A stretch of DNA of 64,000 nt from Lentimicrobium sp. L6 (GTDB lineage: Bacteria > Bacteroidota > Bacteroidia > Bacteroidales > UBA12170), in the NCBI RefSeq assembly GCF_013166655.1, contig NZ_JABKCA010000019.1, positions 1 through 64,000 on the forward strand, written 5' to 3'. This document shows, piece after piece, positions 55,488 through 63,699 of the stretch. Made by a program: the position numbers and the translations under genes. The notes beneath the pieces were generated by a model, which did no database searches, was not told where the DNA came from, and saw only the letters and a list, made by a program, of their open reading frames with translations. How positions within the stretch are numbered: the stretch's first letter is position 1; the number at the start of each line of letters is the position of its first letter.

Positions 55488-55658
55488 ATGAATAAATTTT
55501 ACACTCGAGAAGCAAAAACCATATCAAGTAAACAAGAAGGAATAAAGATCAAATCTGGACCTTCGGATATGGCCATACAAAACATCCTAAACTACTCTCG
55601 TGCACTTAATGTGATGAAGAGTAGAAGAAATCAGACAATAGAAATTGTCTTAAACTAA
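55488..55658 (+). CDS. Small 56-aa protein downstream of the sigma factor
   Basis: An ORF too short for most gene callers runs from ATG 55488 to TAA 55658. It reads MNKFYTREAKTISSKQEGIK, continues through SGPSDMAIQNILNYSRALNV and ends MKSRRNQTIEIVLN. It is basic and has no signal or membrane helix. The ILNYSRALNV helix and its position after a sigma gene recall small proteins seen in other Bacteroidota, but I cannot name a family. A terminator follows 7 bp later, consistent with a real end of transcript. Confidence 0.7.
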   Translation: MNKFYTREAKTISSKQEGIKIKSGPSDMAIQNILNYSRALNVMKSRRNQTIEIVLN

Positions 55659-55664
55659 GATATA

Positions 55665-55691
55665 AAACCAGGCTTGAAGTCTGGTTTTTTT
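55665..55691 (+). terminator. Rho-independent terminator of the sigma/small-ORF transcript
   Basis: AAACCAG and CTGGTTT form the base of a stem with partial pairing of the inner CTT/AAG, followed by a run of seven T. Confidence 0.85.
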
Positions 55692-55879
55692 ATGCAGTGT
55701 GATTTGCACCAAGTTGTTTGAACTAGGGATTTATTTGCCACTCATTAAAGGCTTAAAATTGTTAAAACCTTTGCTATTTCGACAAGCTCAATGACCTAAT
55801 GAAACCAAGAACAAAGTGACGCTTTTACTTTACAGTATTCAACAGGTTTTTTATTAATTTCGCATCATAAAGCAAAAGC

Positions 55880-57019
55880 ATGAAGAAAATCGTTACTATT
55901 ATTGGGGCTCGCCCACAAATTATAAAAGCAGCAGCATTAAGCAGAGCCATTAAAAATCACTTTCAGGACCAATTGAAAGAGATTATTGTTCATACGGGTC
56001 AGCATTATGATGCGAATATGTCGGAGGTGTTTTTTGAGGAGTTAAGTATTCCACGTCCTGATTATAATCTGAATGTGGGTTCTGGGAAACATGGTGAGCA
56101 AACTGCTAAGATGATTCAAGGGATTGAAGAAATTCTAATTAGCGAAAAGCCCAATGCTCTGGTTTTATATGGTGATACCAATTCTACATTAGCTGGAGCC
56201 ATTGCTGCTAGCAAAATCCACATTCCTATAGTTCATATCGAAGCCGGACTGCGCTCTTTTAATAAAAGCATGCCCGAAGAGATCAATAGAATTATGTGCG
56301 ATCATGCTTCTACCCTTTTATTCTCGCCTACTCCCACTGGATATCGTAATTTGATAAATGAAGGATTTAAAGAATTAGAGGAGGGCCCGTTTAGTGTAGA
56401 TCGTCCTAAGGTTTATCATTCTGGCGATGTGATGTATGATAATAGTTTACACTTTAGCACCTTGGCCAAAGAGAAGTCGAGCATTTTGGTGGACGAGAAA
56501 TTGGAAGCTGGAAGTTTCATTCTGGGGACCATACACCGCGATAATAATACTGATATTCCGGAGCGATTGACAGCTATTTTTGAAGCTTTATTAGAGATTG
56601 CCCAAGAAAATAAAATCATATTACCGCTTCACCCACGCACCAAGAAAAAGATGCAGGAAGTCCTCTCCCCTGACTTGTTAACACAAATTACTAATTGCCA
56701 GAACTTACAATTGATAGCACCGGTCTCCTTTTTAGACATGGTCTTATTAGAAGACTCCTCAAAAATGATTATTACCGATTCTGGAGGGGTACAAAAGGAA
56801 AGCTTCTTCTTTAAAAAACCATGTTTGATATTAAGACCAGAAACCGAATGGGTAGAAATAGTAGAAGCAGGCGCTGCTCGTATTTGTGATGCTGATAAAG
56901 ACATCATTTTAAAATCTTATAGAAACTTCATGTCAAACCCTCCTCAAGACTTTGAAGGGATTTTTGGAGATGGTCAAGCTTCTAAGTTTATTTGTGGGGA
57001 GATTTTGGAGTGCTTATAA
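55880..57019 (+). CDS. wecB: UDP-N-acetylglucosamine 2-epimerase (non-hydrolysing)
   Basis: The 379-aa enzyme has GARPQIIKAAALSRAIKNHF, IVHTGQHYDANMSEVFFEEL, LYGDTNSTLAGAIAA, HIEAGLRSFNKSMPEEINRI and the UDP-binding TDSGGVQKESFF. It makes UDP-ManNAc for surface polysaccharide. It is a lone gene; TAATTTCG at 55855 is a poor -7 box. No polysaccharide cluster lies around it. Confidence 0.95.
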   Translation: MKKIVTIIGARPQIIKAAALSRAIKNHFQDQLKEIIVHTGQHYDANMSEVFFEELSIPRPDYNLNVGSGKHGEQTAKMIQGIEEILISEKPNALVLYGDTNSTLAGAIAASKIHIPIVHIEAGLRSFNKSMPEEINRIMCDHASTLLFSPTPTGYRNLINEGFKELEEGPFSVDRPKVYHSGDVMYDNSLHFSTLAKEKSSILVDEKLEAGSFILGTIHRDNNTDIPERLTAIFEALLEIAQENKIILPLHPRTKKKMQEVLSPDLLTQITNCQNLQLIAPVSFLDMVLLEDSSKMIITDSGGVQKESFFFKKPCLILRPETEWVEIVEAGAARICDADKDIILKSYRNFMSNPPQDFEGIFGDGQASKFICGEILECL

Positions 57020-57114
57020 ATAGAAATCTGTATTCTGTTTTTATATTGGCTATTGCACAAAGGAACACTAAGCAGTCACAAAAACCACAAAGAAAAACCT
57101 CCACAAAAGGAATA

Positions 57115-57186
57115 TAGTTACTCCAGCCGGCAGGAAATTCTTTCTTCGAATCAAATTTCTTCTGGCCGATTTTTAAAGCAGAATAA
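57115..57186 (+). repeat. Diverged 70-bp repeat, copy 1
   Basis: It contains CGGCAG, TTTCTTCGAATC, TTCTGGCCGA and TTTTAAA in this order. The same blocks in the same order and spacing recur at 58242-58310. CCGGC and GGCCGA at the ends give a short inverted repeat. Confidence 0.7.
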
Positions 57187-57304
57187 ACTCATATACTTGT
57201 GTTTATTAAATACTCTAAACTTTCAAACTGTTCTTCAGCACCCATGAAATTTAGCTTTCGTTAGGAGCTACCTTTTCTTTAAATTGAATTTTCAACCTTA
57301 GAGT

Positions 57305-57745
57305 TTAAAAAAATAATCCTAGAACAAGTATGCTGAAACCTGTGAATAAAATGAAAAGTATTGTCAAAACAGAAAACAATGAACCAGAATCATAATATTT
57401 TATTCTTTTGTCCATTAAAGCATCGTACAAATCCGTAAAGCTTTTCAAATCGTAAGATTTATACCAAATGCGTTGTTGCAAGATAACAAGGACCATTGGA
57501 ACCAAAAGTATTATCCCAACATCAAAATTATCTAGATCACTAGTTATCAAGAATCCTAATTCGAATACAAACCCTATTAATATGATTAGCCCTTTTATGA
57601 AATTTGGCCAAGAGAAAGACATATTTGGTTTAACTATACTGCTTTCTAAATTGCCATCTTGATAAATTATGCTCTTGCAACACTCACAAATCGTTTCCAC
57701 TTGTGGCTGAATTTGCACATCTCTTTTACATATTGGGCAAATCAT
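57305..57745 (-). CDS. Small membrane protein with N-terminal zinc ribbon
   Basis: The 146-aa protein begins with a treble Cys pattern (MICPICKRDVQIQPQVETIC then ECCKSIIY), a zinc-ribbon shape. Membrane helices follow near residues 48-66, 72-88 and 120-145. No family is recognised. It is a single gene isolated between the two 70-bp repeats and in opposite orientation to its neighbours. Confidence 0.65.
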   Translation of the reverse strand: MICPICKRDVQIQPQVETICECCKSIIYQDGNLESSIVKPNMSFSWPNFIKGLIILIGFVFELGFLITSDLDNFDVGIILLVPMVLVILQQRIWYKSYDLKSFTDLYDALMDKRIKYYDSGSLFSVLTILFILFTGFSILVLGLFF

Positions 57746-58241
57746 TTTCAGAATTTAAATTATATATTACATCATTGTTTTATTATGGTTGTCCATAACT
57801 GAATATAAGCTCACCTCAGACTCAACCGCCACCAAAGTTAAAAAACCATACCTTAAAAAGATAAATTATTTATCAACAGTTAGACGTTAAAATTCCAAAT
57901 CTAAGAAAGTGAAAAATTATCAAGGTTTAGTTATTAATTTGATACGCACATAATTCAAATAAGGTGCGTACATAAATTCTATTACAAACGTACATAAAAC
58001 CAATTAGTGTTCGTCTATAAAGTCCAAATCGTCCTTGTAGCTCAAAATCCAAATCCTCAAATACACAAGTATTTTACGGATTGAATTTTTCACACATCTA
58101 GAACCGATTAAAAGGAGCTCATGAACACAAAACATACTGTACTATTTGTGAGTAATTTGAACTTTATTGTTCAAACGTCCTACATTATGGATAGATTGTA
58201 ATTATTCAAAAAAAACAAGAAAAACCGCTACTAAGAAAACT

Positions 58242-58310
58242 TAGTTAAACAAGTCGGCAGATATCATTTCTTCGAATCTTCTCCTTCTGGCCGACTTTTA
58301 AATCAGATAG
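58242..58310 (+). repeat. Diverged 70-bp repeat, copy 2
   Basis: It shares CGGCAG, TTTCTTCGAATC, TTCTGGCCGA and TTTTAAA with 57115-57186. The ends GTCGGC and GGCCGAC are inverted. Confidence 0.7.
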
Positions 58311-58317
58311 AATTCAT

Positions 58318-58343
58318 TTACCATGGGTTAAAACCCATGGTAA
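58318..58343. repeat. Perfect palindrome before the cytochrome operon
   Basis: TTACCATGGGTT and AACCCATGGTAA form perfect 12-bp arms around AA. A second small hairpin (CGCTAC, GTAGCG) follows at 58392-58410. Confidence 0.7.
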
Positions 58344-58565
58344 TTCATATTGAATTACTGACGCATCGGTTAATGACGATACTATCATTATCGCTACATT
58401 TATCGTAGCGTCCAGCATCATTCCAAACCTACGGCATTTTTTAATCACTATATTTCCATACCTACTGCAAACAAAGACAAGAAAAAACAAGTCCAATTAT
58501 TATATCATTCCCTAGAAATTCCCTATTATTGTATACTCATTTAACAGGTATATAAACCAAAATCA

Positions 58566-59840
58566 ATGACCGCTAAATCACCGAAGAAATCTTACGGTAT
58601 CTTCACCACTTTTTTACTGCATTTACATCCTCCATTGGTGGATAAATCTGCTATAAAATTCACTCGAACTTTTGGACTAGGAGGCATCAATGCTTTACTA
58701 TTTATCATATTGGCTATTACCGGCATACTCCTACGATTCTCCTATTTACCGGCACCAGAACAAGCTTACGAAAGCATACTAAATTTGCAGAACCAAACTT
58801 TCTTGGGTGGACTCCTCCGAAACCTTCATCATTGGTCGGCTAAATTGATGGTGGTGACTGCATTCTTGCATCTGCTTCGGGTTTTCTTTACCCAATCTAT
58901 CTATTTTGAACGAAAAAAAAACTGGTATTATGGTCTTTTGCTTTTTGCAATAGTTCTGGCATTTAACTTCACGGGATATTTACTTCCCTGGGATCAGCTT
59001 TCATTTTGGGCCGTTACTGTAGTGAGCAATATGCCTTCTTATATCCCATTTATTGGCGATGGCTTGTCCAACTTCCTTAGAGGAGGACCAGAAGTGGATG
59101 GCCACACTTTATTGAATTTCTATAATCTACATACCTCTATTCTTCCCTTGCTTTTTGTGGTGATGATGTCGCTTCACTTCTATTTAGTAAGAAAAGCAAA
59201 AGGCGTTACCGTTCAAAATCCAGAGGAAAGAGAAATGGTGAAAGTAAACCCTAATTTAGTGATACGAGAAGCATTAGTAGCCTTAGCTTTGTTTTTAGGT
59301 CTATTGATTTTCTCCATGATTTTTGCCGCGCCTCTTTTGGATTATGCAAATCCACTACTAAGCCCGAATCCCATTAAAGCACCTTGGTATTTTGCGGGTA
59401 TGCAAGAATTATTGATACATATTCATCCCACCTTGGCTATTCTCATTGTCCCTCTTAGCTTGATCGGGTTTCTATTATGGATTCCGAATCAAAAGATTAA
59501 TACTCAGAATATTGGAAAATGGTTTTATAATGAAAGAGGCAAAAGCTTACTGCTTTACTCCTCCTTACTCTCTGCCTTCTTTACATTTGCTATAGTATTA
59601 GTCAATGAATATTTTCTCACTGAAATGCTTTTATCAGGCCCTCCTCTTATTTTGGGCTTGGTGCCTTTCTTACTTTATATTGCATTGACTTTGGGCATTA
59701 TATTCTTCCTCCAAATGAAATTTAAAATCGATAAAATTGAATTATTCAATGCTTTGTTTAGCATCATATTTTGTTCTTATTTAATATTGAGTATCATCTC
59801 CATCTATTTCAGAGGAATCAATATGGAATTAATATTTTAG
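58566..59840 (+). CDS. Cytochrome b subunit of a quinol-oxidising b6/bc-type complex
   Basis: The 424-aa protein has about nine or more membrane helices covering both cytochrome b halves in one chain. Heme-ligand His pairs lie in helix B (RNLHHWSAKLMVVTAFLHLL) and helix D (NLHTSILPLLFVVMMSLHFY). The helix D pair is separated by 14 residues, as in cytochrome b6, rather than 13 as in mitochondrial cytochrome b. The Qo-site PEWY motif reads APWYFAGMQELL, without the usual Glu. It starts the operon with the Rieske protein 4 bp later and an octaheme protein after that. Confidence 0.9.
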   Translation: MTAKSPKKSYGIFTTFLLHLHPPLVDKSAIKFTRTFGLGGINALLFIILAITGILLRFSYLPAPEQAYESILNLQNQTFLGGLLRNLHHWSAKLMVVTAFLHLLRVFFTQSIYFERKKNWYYGLLLFAIVLAFNFTGYLLPWDQLSFWAVTVVSNMPSYIPFIGDGLSNFLRGGPEVDGHTLLNFYNLHTSILPLLFVVMMSLHFYLVRKAKGVTVQNPEEREMVKVNPNLVIREALVALALFLGLLIFSMIFAAPLLDYANPLLSPNPIKAPWYFAGMQELLIHIHPTLAILIVPLSLIGFLLWIPNQKINTQNIGKWFYNERGKSLLLYSSLLSAFFTFAIVLVNEYFLTEMLLSGPPLILGLVPFLLYIALTLGIIFFLQMKFKIDKIELFNALFSIIFCSYLILSIISIYFRGINMELIF

Positions 59841-59844
59841 CACC

Positions 59845-60306
59845 ATGACCATGAAATTTAATAGAAGAGGATTTATAAAAAAAGGCGTCATTGCATTGAT
59901 TGGTGCTCAACTGGGATATCTGTTTTTTGATTCCTTTAAAAAGAAAGGGGAAAATGAGGAAGACCAGCATTGGTATGAGGTAGGTCCCATCAGTAATCTA
60001 GAAGCCAATACCATTTATCCTTTCCAGAGTGGGCAATTCTATCTTTCAGTATTGGAGGATGGTGGAATATTGGCATTCTCTGTAAAATGCACCCATTTGG
60101 GCTGTGTGATTCAAGCTCAAAAAGATGGCTTTATCTGCCCTTGCCATGCTTCATCATTTAATAAATATGGCGAAGTGATGTCGCCTCCAGCCACTCGCGC
60201 CTTGGATACTTTCGACATCAAAGTAAGAAACGGAATCCTTTTCGTTGATCATCAAAATGCAAAGAAAAGATCTCAATTCGAAAAACCTCAAATCACCTAC
60301 GCCTAA
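59845..60306 (+). CDS. Rieske 2Fe-2S protein of the cytochrome b complex
   Basis: The 153-aa protein has a TAT-like N-terminus (NRRGFIKKGVIALIGAQLGY) serving as export signal and anchor, and both cluster motifs: KCTHLGCVIQA and CPCHASSFNKYGEV. It moves electrons from quinol to the cytochrome c partner. A second ATG at 59851 is an equally possible start. The next gene begins directly after the stop. Confidence 0.92.
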   Translation: MTMKFNRRGFIKKGVIALIGAQLGYLFFDSFKKKGENEEDQHWYEVGPISNLEANTIYPFQSGQFYLSVLEDGGILAFSVKCTHLGCVIQAQKDGFICPCHASSFNKYGEVMSPPATRALDTFDIKVRNGILFVDHQNAKKRSQFEKPQITYA

Positions 60307-62571
60307 ATGAAAGATAATCAAAAATATAAAAGAATCATACAGCTCTTAGGCTTTCTCGCCTTAGTGATGATTCCCCTATACTTGCTTTTACAGGTTTATG
60401 TTTTTCCTCAAGAAGATTCTTCCACTCCTAAAGAACCTCAATATGTAGGAGGACAAGTATGTCTAGAATGCCACCAAAAGGAATTTGAAGACTGGAAAGG
60501 TTCTGATCATGATTTAGCTATGACTGAAGCTACTGAAGAATTCGTACTGGGAGACTTTTCCGATGCTGAAATCAATAGAAATGAAATCATCCATAAAGCC
60601 TATAAAAAAGGTAAAGACTTTTTTGTCCTTACAGATGGAGCTGATGGAGAAATGCAGGAGTTTCAGATAAAATACACCTTTGGACATTATCCTTTGCAGC
60701 AATATTTAGTAGAATTTGAGGAAGGTAGATTACAAACATTAGCCTTAACTTGGAACAGTAGAGACAGTAATTGGTATTATATGGCCGATTCAGTTTATAG
60801 AGACATGAACGTGAATCACGAGAACTGGCTGCATTGGACCAATCAATCACAAAACTGGAATTCCATGTGTGCCGATTGTCATTCTACCAACCTTAAGACT
60901 GGTTACCAACACGAAAGTCAATCTTATAATACCACTTGGTCGGAAATCGATGTGAGCTGCGAAGCCTGTCATGGACCTGCTTCTGAACATATGATATGGG
61001 CCGAGAAACCTGAGTATTTGCGCTCAAGAGAAGCGAAAATGGGTTTAAGTGTTCAAACCTCTAATATTGATAATGAAGCTTTTGTAAATATTTGTGCCCG
61101 TTGTCATTCACGCCGAGCCTCATTATCTGATTATGCTCCCCATGATCAAAGTATGTATAATCACATGATTCCTGTATTACCGGTGGAGCCTCAATTTCAT
61201 ATCGATGGTCAGATTTTGGATGAAGATTATGTTTTTGCATCCTTCACCCAAAGTAAAATGTATATGAACGATGTGAAGTGTAATGATTGCCATAATGTAC
61301 ACAGCGGCCAACTTATTTTACAAGGAAACGCACTTTGCTTACAATGTCACCAGGCAGATACTTATGACAGTCCTCAACATCATTTTCATAAGGCAAAAGG
61401 GGAAGACGGTAAAGGCTTAATATCTGAAGCAGGTGAGTTTTTCGATGTTGGAAGTGGCACCGAATGTATCAACTGCCACATGCACGGACAAAACTATATG
61501 GGAGTGGATTATCGCCGCGATCATAGCTTTAGAATTCCTCGCCCGGATTTGACAAAGAAGCTAGGTTCTCCCAATGCTTGTAATCAATGTCACACCCAAG
61601 AAACTGCTGACTGGGCACAAACTTATATAGAGAAATGGCATGGTAGCAGTAGACCATTTCAATATGGAGAAGCTTTTCACAATGCCAATTTGGAAACCCT
61701 AGGTTCCGATGAGCAATTGATTAAGATGATAGAAGATGAATTATATCCTCTCAATATCAGAAGTGCTGCCATCATGTATTTGGGGCAACAAAGCCATCCA
61801 AGAACTAAGGAAATCATATATCAATCCTTAAAAAGCATTCATCCGCTCATTCGTATTTACAGCATCAGGAAGATGGATGTGCAAGACCCTGACGATTTAG
61901 AACAACTCTTCCCGCTTCTTTATGATGAAACTAAGGCCGTCAGAATAGAAATGGCCTCTAAGCTTGCTCTTATTCCTGCAGAATATATTCCTGAGAAACA
62001 TAAAGAAATGCTCCAAAAAAATGGAGAGGAGTATTTGGAGGTTCTAGAATTTAATAGCGACTTTCCTTTGGGCAAATATAATTTGGGTAATTACTATTAT
62101 AATAGAGCCGATCATCAGAATGCTGAGAAGTATTATTTAATGGCATTGGAGCAAGATCAAGATTTGCATCAGTTAAAAATGAATTTGGCCATTATGTATA
62201 GTGGGATTGGCAGAGCTGTGGAGGCCGAAGAATTATTGGCCAACTATATTGAAGCCGTGCCTGAGGATTATTCGGTCTATTATAATTATGGTTTGATATT
62301 GGCAGAAAACAAGAAATATGAGGAGTCTATAAAATACTTAAAAATTGCTAGTGATCAACTTCCTCAAAATTCCAGAGTAGATTATAATATTGCCATGCTT
62401 TATGAGTTTGAAAAGGACTTGAAGAAAACCGAATTCTATCTTTTGAAAGCCCTAAAGAAAGAAAATAGTGAAAACAATTATTCCAATTTATATCAGTTTT
62501 ATAACAGAACACAACAGCAAGTTAAGGCTGAAAAATTGGCGAATGAAATTCGAAATGTATTTAGGGAATAA
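60307..62571 (+). CDS. Octaheme c-type cytochrome with HEAT-like and TPR domains
   Basis: The 754-aa protein has a membrane anchor (residues 8-33) and eight CxxCH heme sites (starting at residues 52, 188, 218, 263, 325, 344, 387 and 425), a cytochrome c554/multiheme arrangement. After about residue 470 come HEAT-like helical repeats (LNIRSAAIMYLGQQSHPRTK) and, from about 590, tetratricopeptide repeats (YNLGNYYYNRADHQNAEKYY; NYGLILAENKKYEESIKYLK). In place of the small cytochrome c1/f, this large heme protein probably receives the electrons and the TPR part may recruit partners. The final acceptor is unknown. Confidence 0.88.
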   Translation: MKDNQKYKRIIQLLGFLALVMIPLYLLLQVYVFPQEDSSTPKEPQYVGGQVCLECHQKEFEDWKGSDHDLAMTEATEEFVLGDFSDAEINRNEIIHKAYKKGKDFFVLTDGADGEMQEFQIKYTFGHYPLQQYLVEFEEGRLQTLALTWNSRDSNWYYMADSVYRDMNVNHENWLHWTNQSQNWNSMCADCHSTNLKTGYQHESQSYNTTWSEIDVSCEACHGPASEHMIWAEKPEYLRSREAKMGLSVQTSNIDNEAFVNICARCHSRRASLSDYAPHDQSMYNHMIPVLPVEPQFHIDGQILDEDYVFASFTQSKMYMNDVKCNDCHNVHSGQLILQGNALCLQCHQADTYDSPQHHFHKAKGEDGKGLISEAGEFFDVGSGTECINCHMHGQNYMGVDYRRDHSFRIPRPDLTKKLGSPNACNQCHTQETADWAQTYIEKWHGSSRPFQYGEAFHNANLETLGSDEQLIKMIEDELYPLNIRSAAIMYLGQQSHPRTKEIIYQSLKSIHPLIRIYSIRKMDVQDPDDLEQLFPLLYDETKAVRIEMASKLALIPAEYIPEKHKEMLQKNGEEYLEVLEFNSDFPLGKYNLGNYYYNRADHQNAEKYYLMALEQDQDLHQLKMNLAIMYSGIGRAVEAEELLANYIEAVPEDYSVYYNYGLILAENKKYEESIKYLKIASDQLPQNSRVDYNIAMLYEFEKDLKKTEFYLLKALKKENSENNYSNLYQFYNRTQQQVKAEKLANEIRNVFRE

Positions 62572-62582
62572 TATATAATATT

Positions 62583-62858
62583 ATGGGATTTGCAGAATCA
62601 GGAGCTACAAGATTAAAAAACAATAGGAATTTGATTGGCCAAAAGGCTAAAATGAATGATGCTCATTTGAAACTTGGAAAATCGAATAAAAATACGAAGA
62701 AGCATAAAAATAAAATGACGAAAGATGAATTTGATAGATTCAAATTTGAGCTTCAAAATAAAAAAGAAACGGATAACAGAAGATCGGTTCTAACTTTAGT
62801 GTTTTTAGCTTTATTAGCCATATTATTTGTTGTTCTATTATTGGTGTTTTTAAATTAA
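62583..62858 (+). CDS. Small membrane-anchored protein
   Basis: The 91-aa basic protein has a single C-terminal membrane helix (LTLVFLALLAILFVVLLLVF) and a Lys/Asn-rich cytoplasmic part (KSNKNTKKHKNKMTKDEFDR). It has no recognised family. It starts 11 bp after the octaheme gene and could belong to the same operon. Confidence 0.65.
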   Translation: MGFAESGATRLKNNRNLIGQKAKMNDAHLKLGKSNKNTKKHKNKMTKDEFDRFKFELQNKKETDNRRSVLTLVFLALLAILFVVLLLVFLN

Positions 62859-62875
62859 AAGAAATAAATTAAAGC

Positions 62876-63679
62876 ATGAAAATCAAAAAATACCTCCTCA
62901 TTCTATTCACTCTTGTATTGACCATTAATATGAGAGCTCAAACTTTTGATGATTTAATTATCACAAAAGAACAGGACACTATTCAATGCAAAATCACCTT
63001 AATCAATGATTATAGCATCTTCTATGATTACAAAAAGAAGAAAAATACTAAATCTACTTATATCTCAAAAGCAGAAGTTGAAGAATACTTATCGGAGACT
63101 TACAAGGTAGATGAAAACCTGAAATTCTCAAGGAATTACCCTAGCTGTGATACCTGCAAAAACTGGATCGTATTAAAATCCGATGATACTTTATTTTATA
63201 ATATCAAATTGAATTTACTCATAAAAGAGGGATATCACTTTAGCGAATTTCGAGTTAAAGAAAAAGAATCCATTTCATATTATACTTTTGACGTCATTAA
63301 ATCAGCTCTTTGGAATAATGCATATTATTATTCCTTTAACTTATCGAATAGGGAAATCTTTGACTCAGAAAATAAAAATATTTTACAAAACGTTCTTCAA
63401 AAGGAGTTCGTTGGTTATGAAAAATATAGTGGACGATTAAAAATAGTCGAGTTCTTTTATGAAATTCTTCAATTTAACGACTATAGTACACACATAGAAC
63501 TTGGTTATTGTATCCTAGATAAATCAGAATATGTCTATATCCCCAATAATAGAAAGGAATTCATTGAAGTGATGAGAAAATATATTACTGAAAATCCGAA
63601 ATTACTTGAAGCCATAGAAAATAAAGAGTTCAAATACAAAGATCTTGAAACGATAATAAAAATCTATAATCTAGAGTAG
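62876..63679 (+). CDS. Secreted protein of unknown function
   Basis: The 267-aa protein has a signal peptide (MKIKKYLLILFTLVLTINMR, then AQ). The mature part starts TFDDLIITKEQDTIQCKITL, a beta-type opening common in Bacteroidota secreted proteins, and has a Cys pair in PSCDTCKNWI. No domain is assigned. It follows the small membrane protein after 17 bp. Confidence 0.65.
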   Translation: MKIKKYLLILFTLVLTINMRAQTFDDLIITKEQDTIQCKITLINDYSIFYDYKKKKNTKSTYISKAEVEEYLSETYKVDENLKFSRNYPSCDTCKNWIVLKSDDTLFYNIKLNLLIKEGYHFSEFRVKEKESISYYTFDVIKSALWNNAYYYSFNLSNREIFDSENKNILQNVLQKEFVGYEKYSGRLKIVEFFYEILQFNDYSTHIELGYCILDKSEYVYIPNNRKEFIEVMRKYITENPKLLEAIENKEFKYKDLETIIKIYNLE

Positions 63680-63699
63680 TATTTAGAAAATAAAACATC

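Larger units (their letters stand above)
57746..58565. other. 820-bp non-coding, repeat-rich region before the cytochrome operon
   Basis: No credible ORF is present. It is AT-rich and holds the second copy of the 70-bp repeat (58242-58310), a perfect 12-bp palindrome (58318-58343) and a CGCTAC/GTAGCG hairpin (58392-58410). No clear promoter box for the cytochrome operon was found; a leader or promoter must lie here, but its position is open. Confidence 0.5.

Noticed and set aside
57053-57247. Plus-strand 64-aa ORF
   Set aside because: It consists largely of repeat sequence, including the 70-bp repeat, and has no coding character.
58314-58496. Minus-strand 60-aa ORF
   Set aside because: It reads through the palindrome and hairpin region; the peptide is a by-product of repeat sequence.
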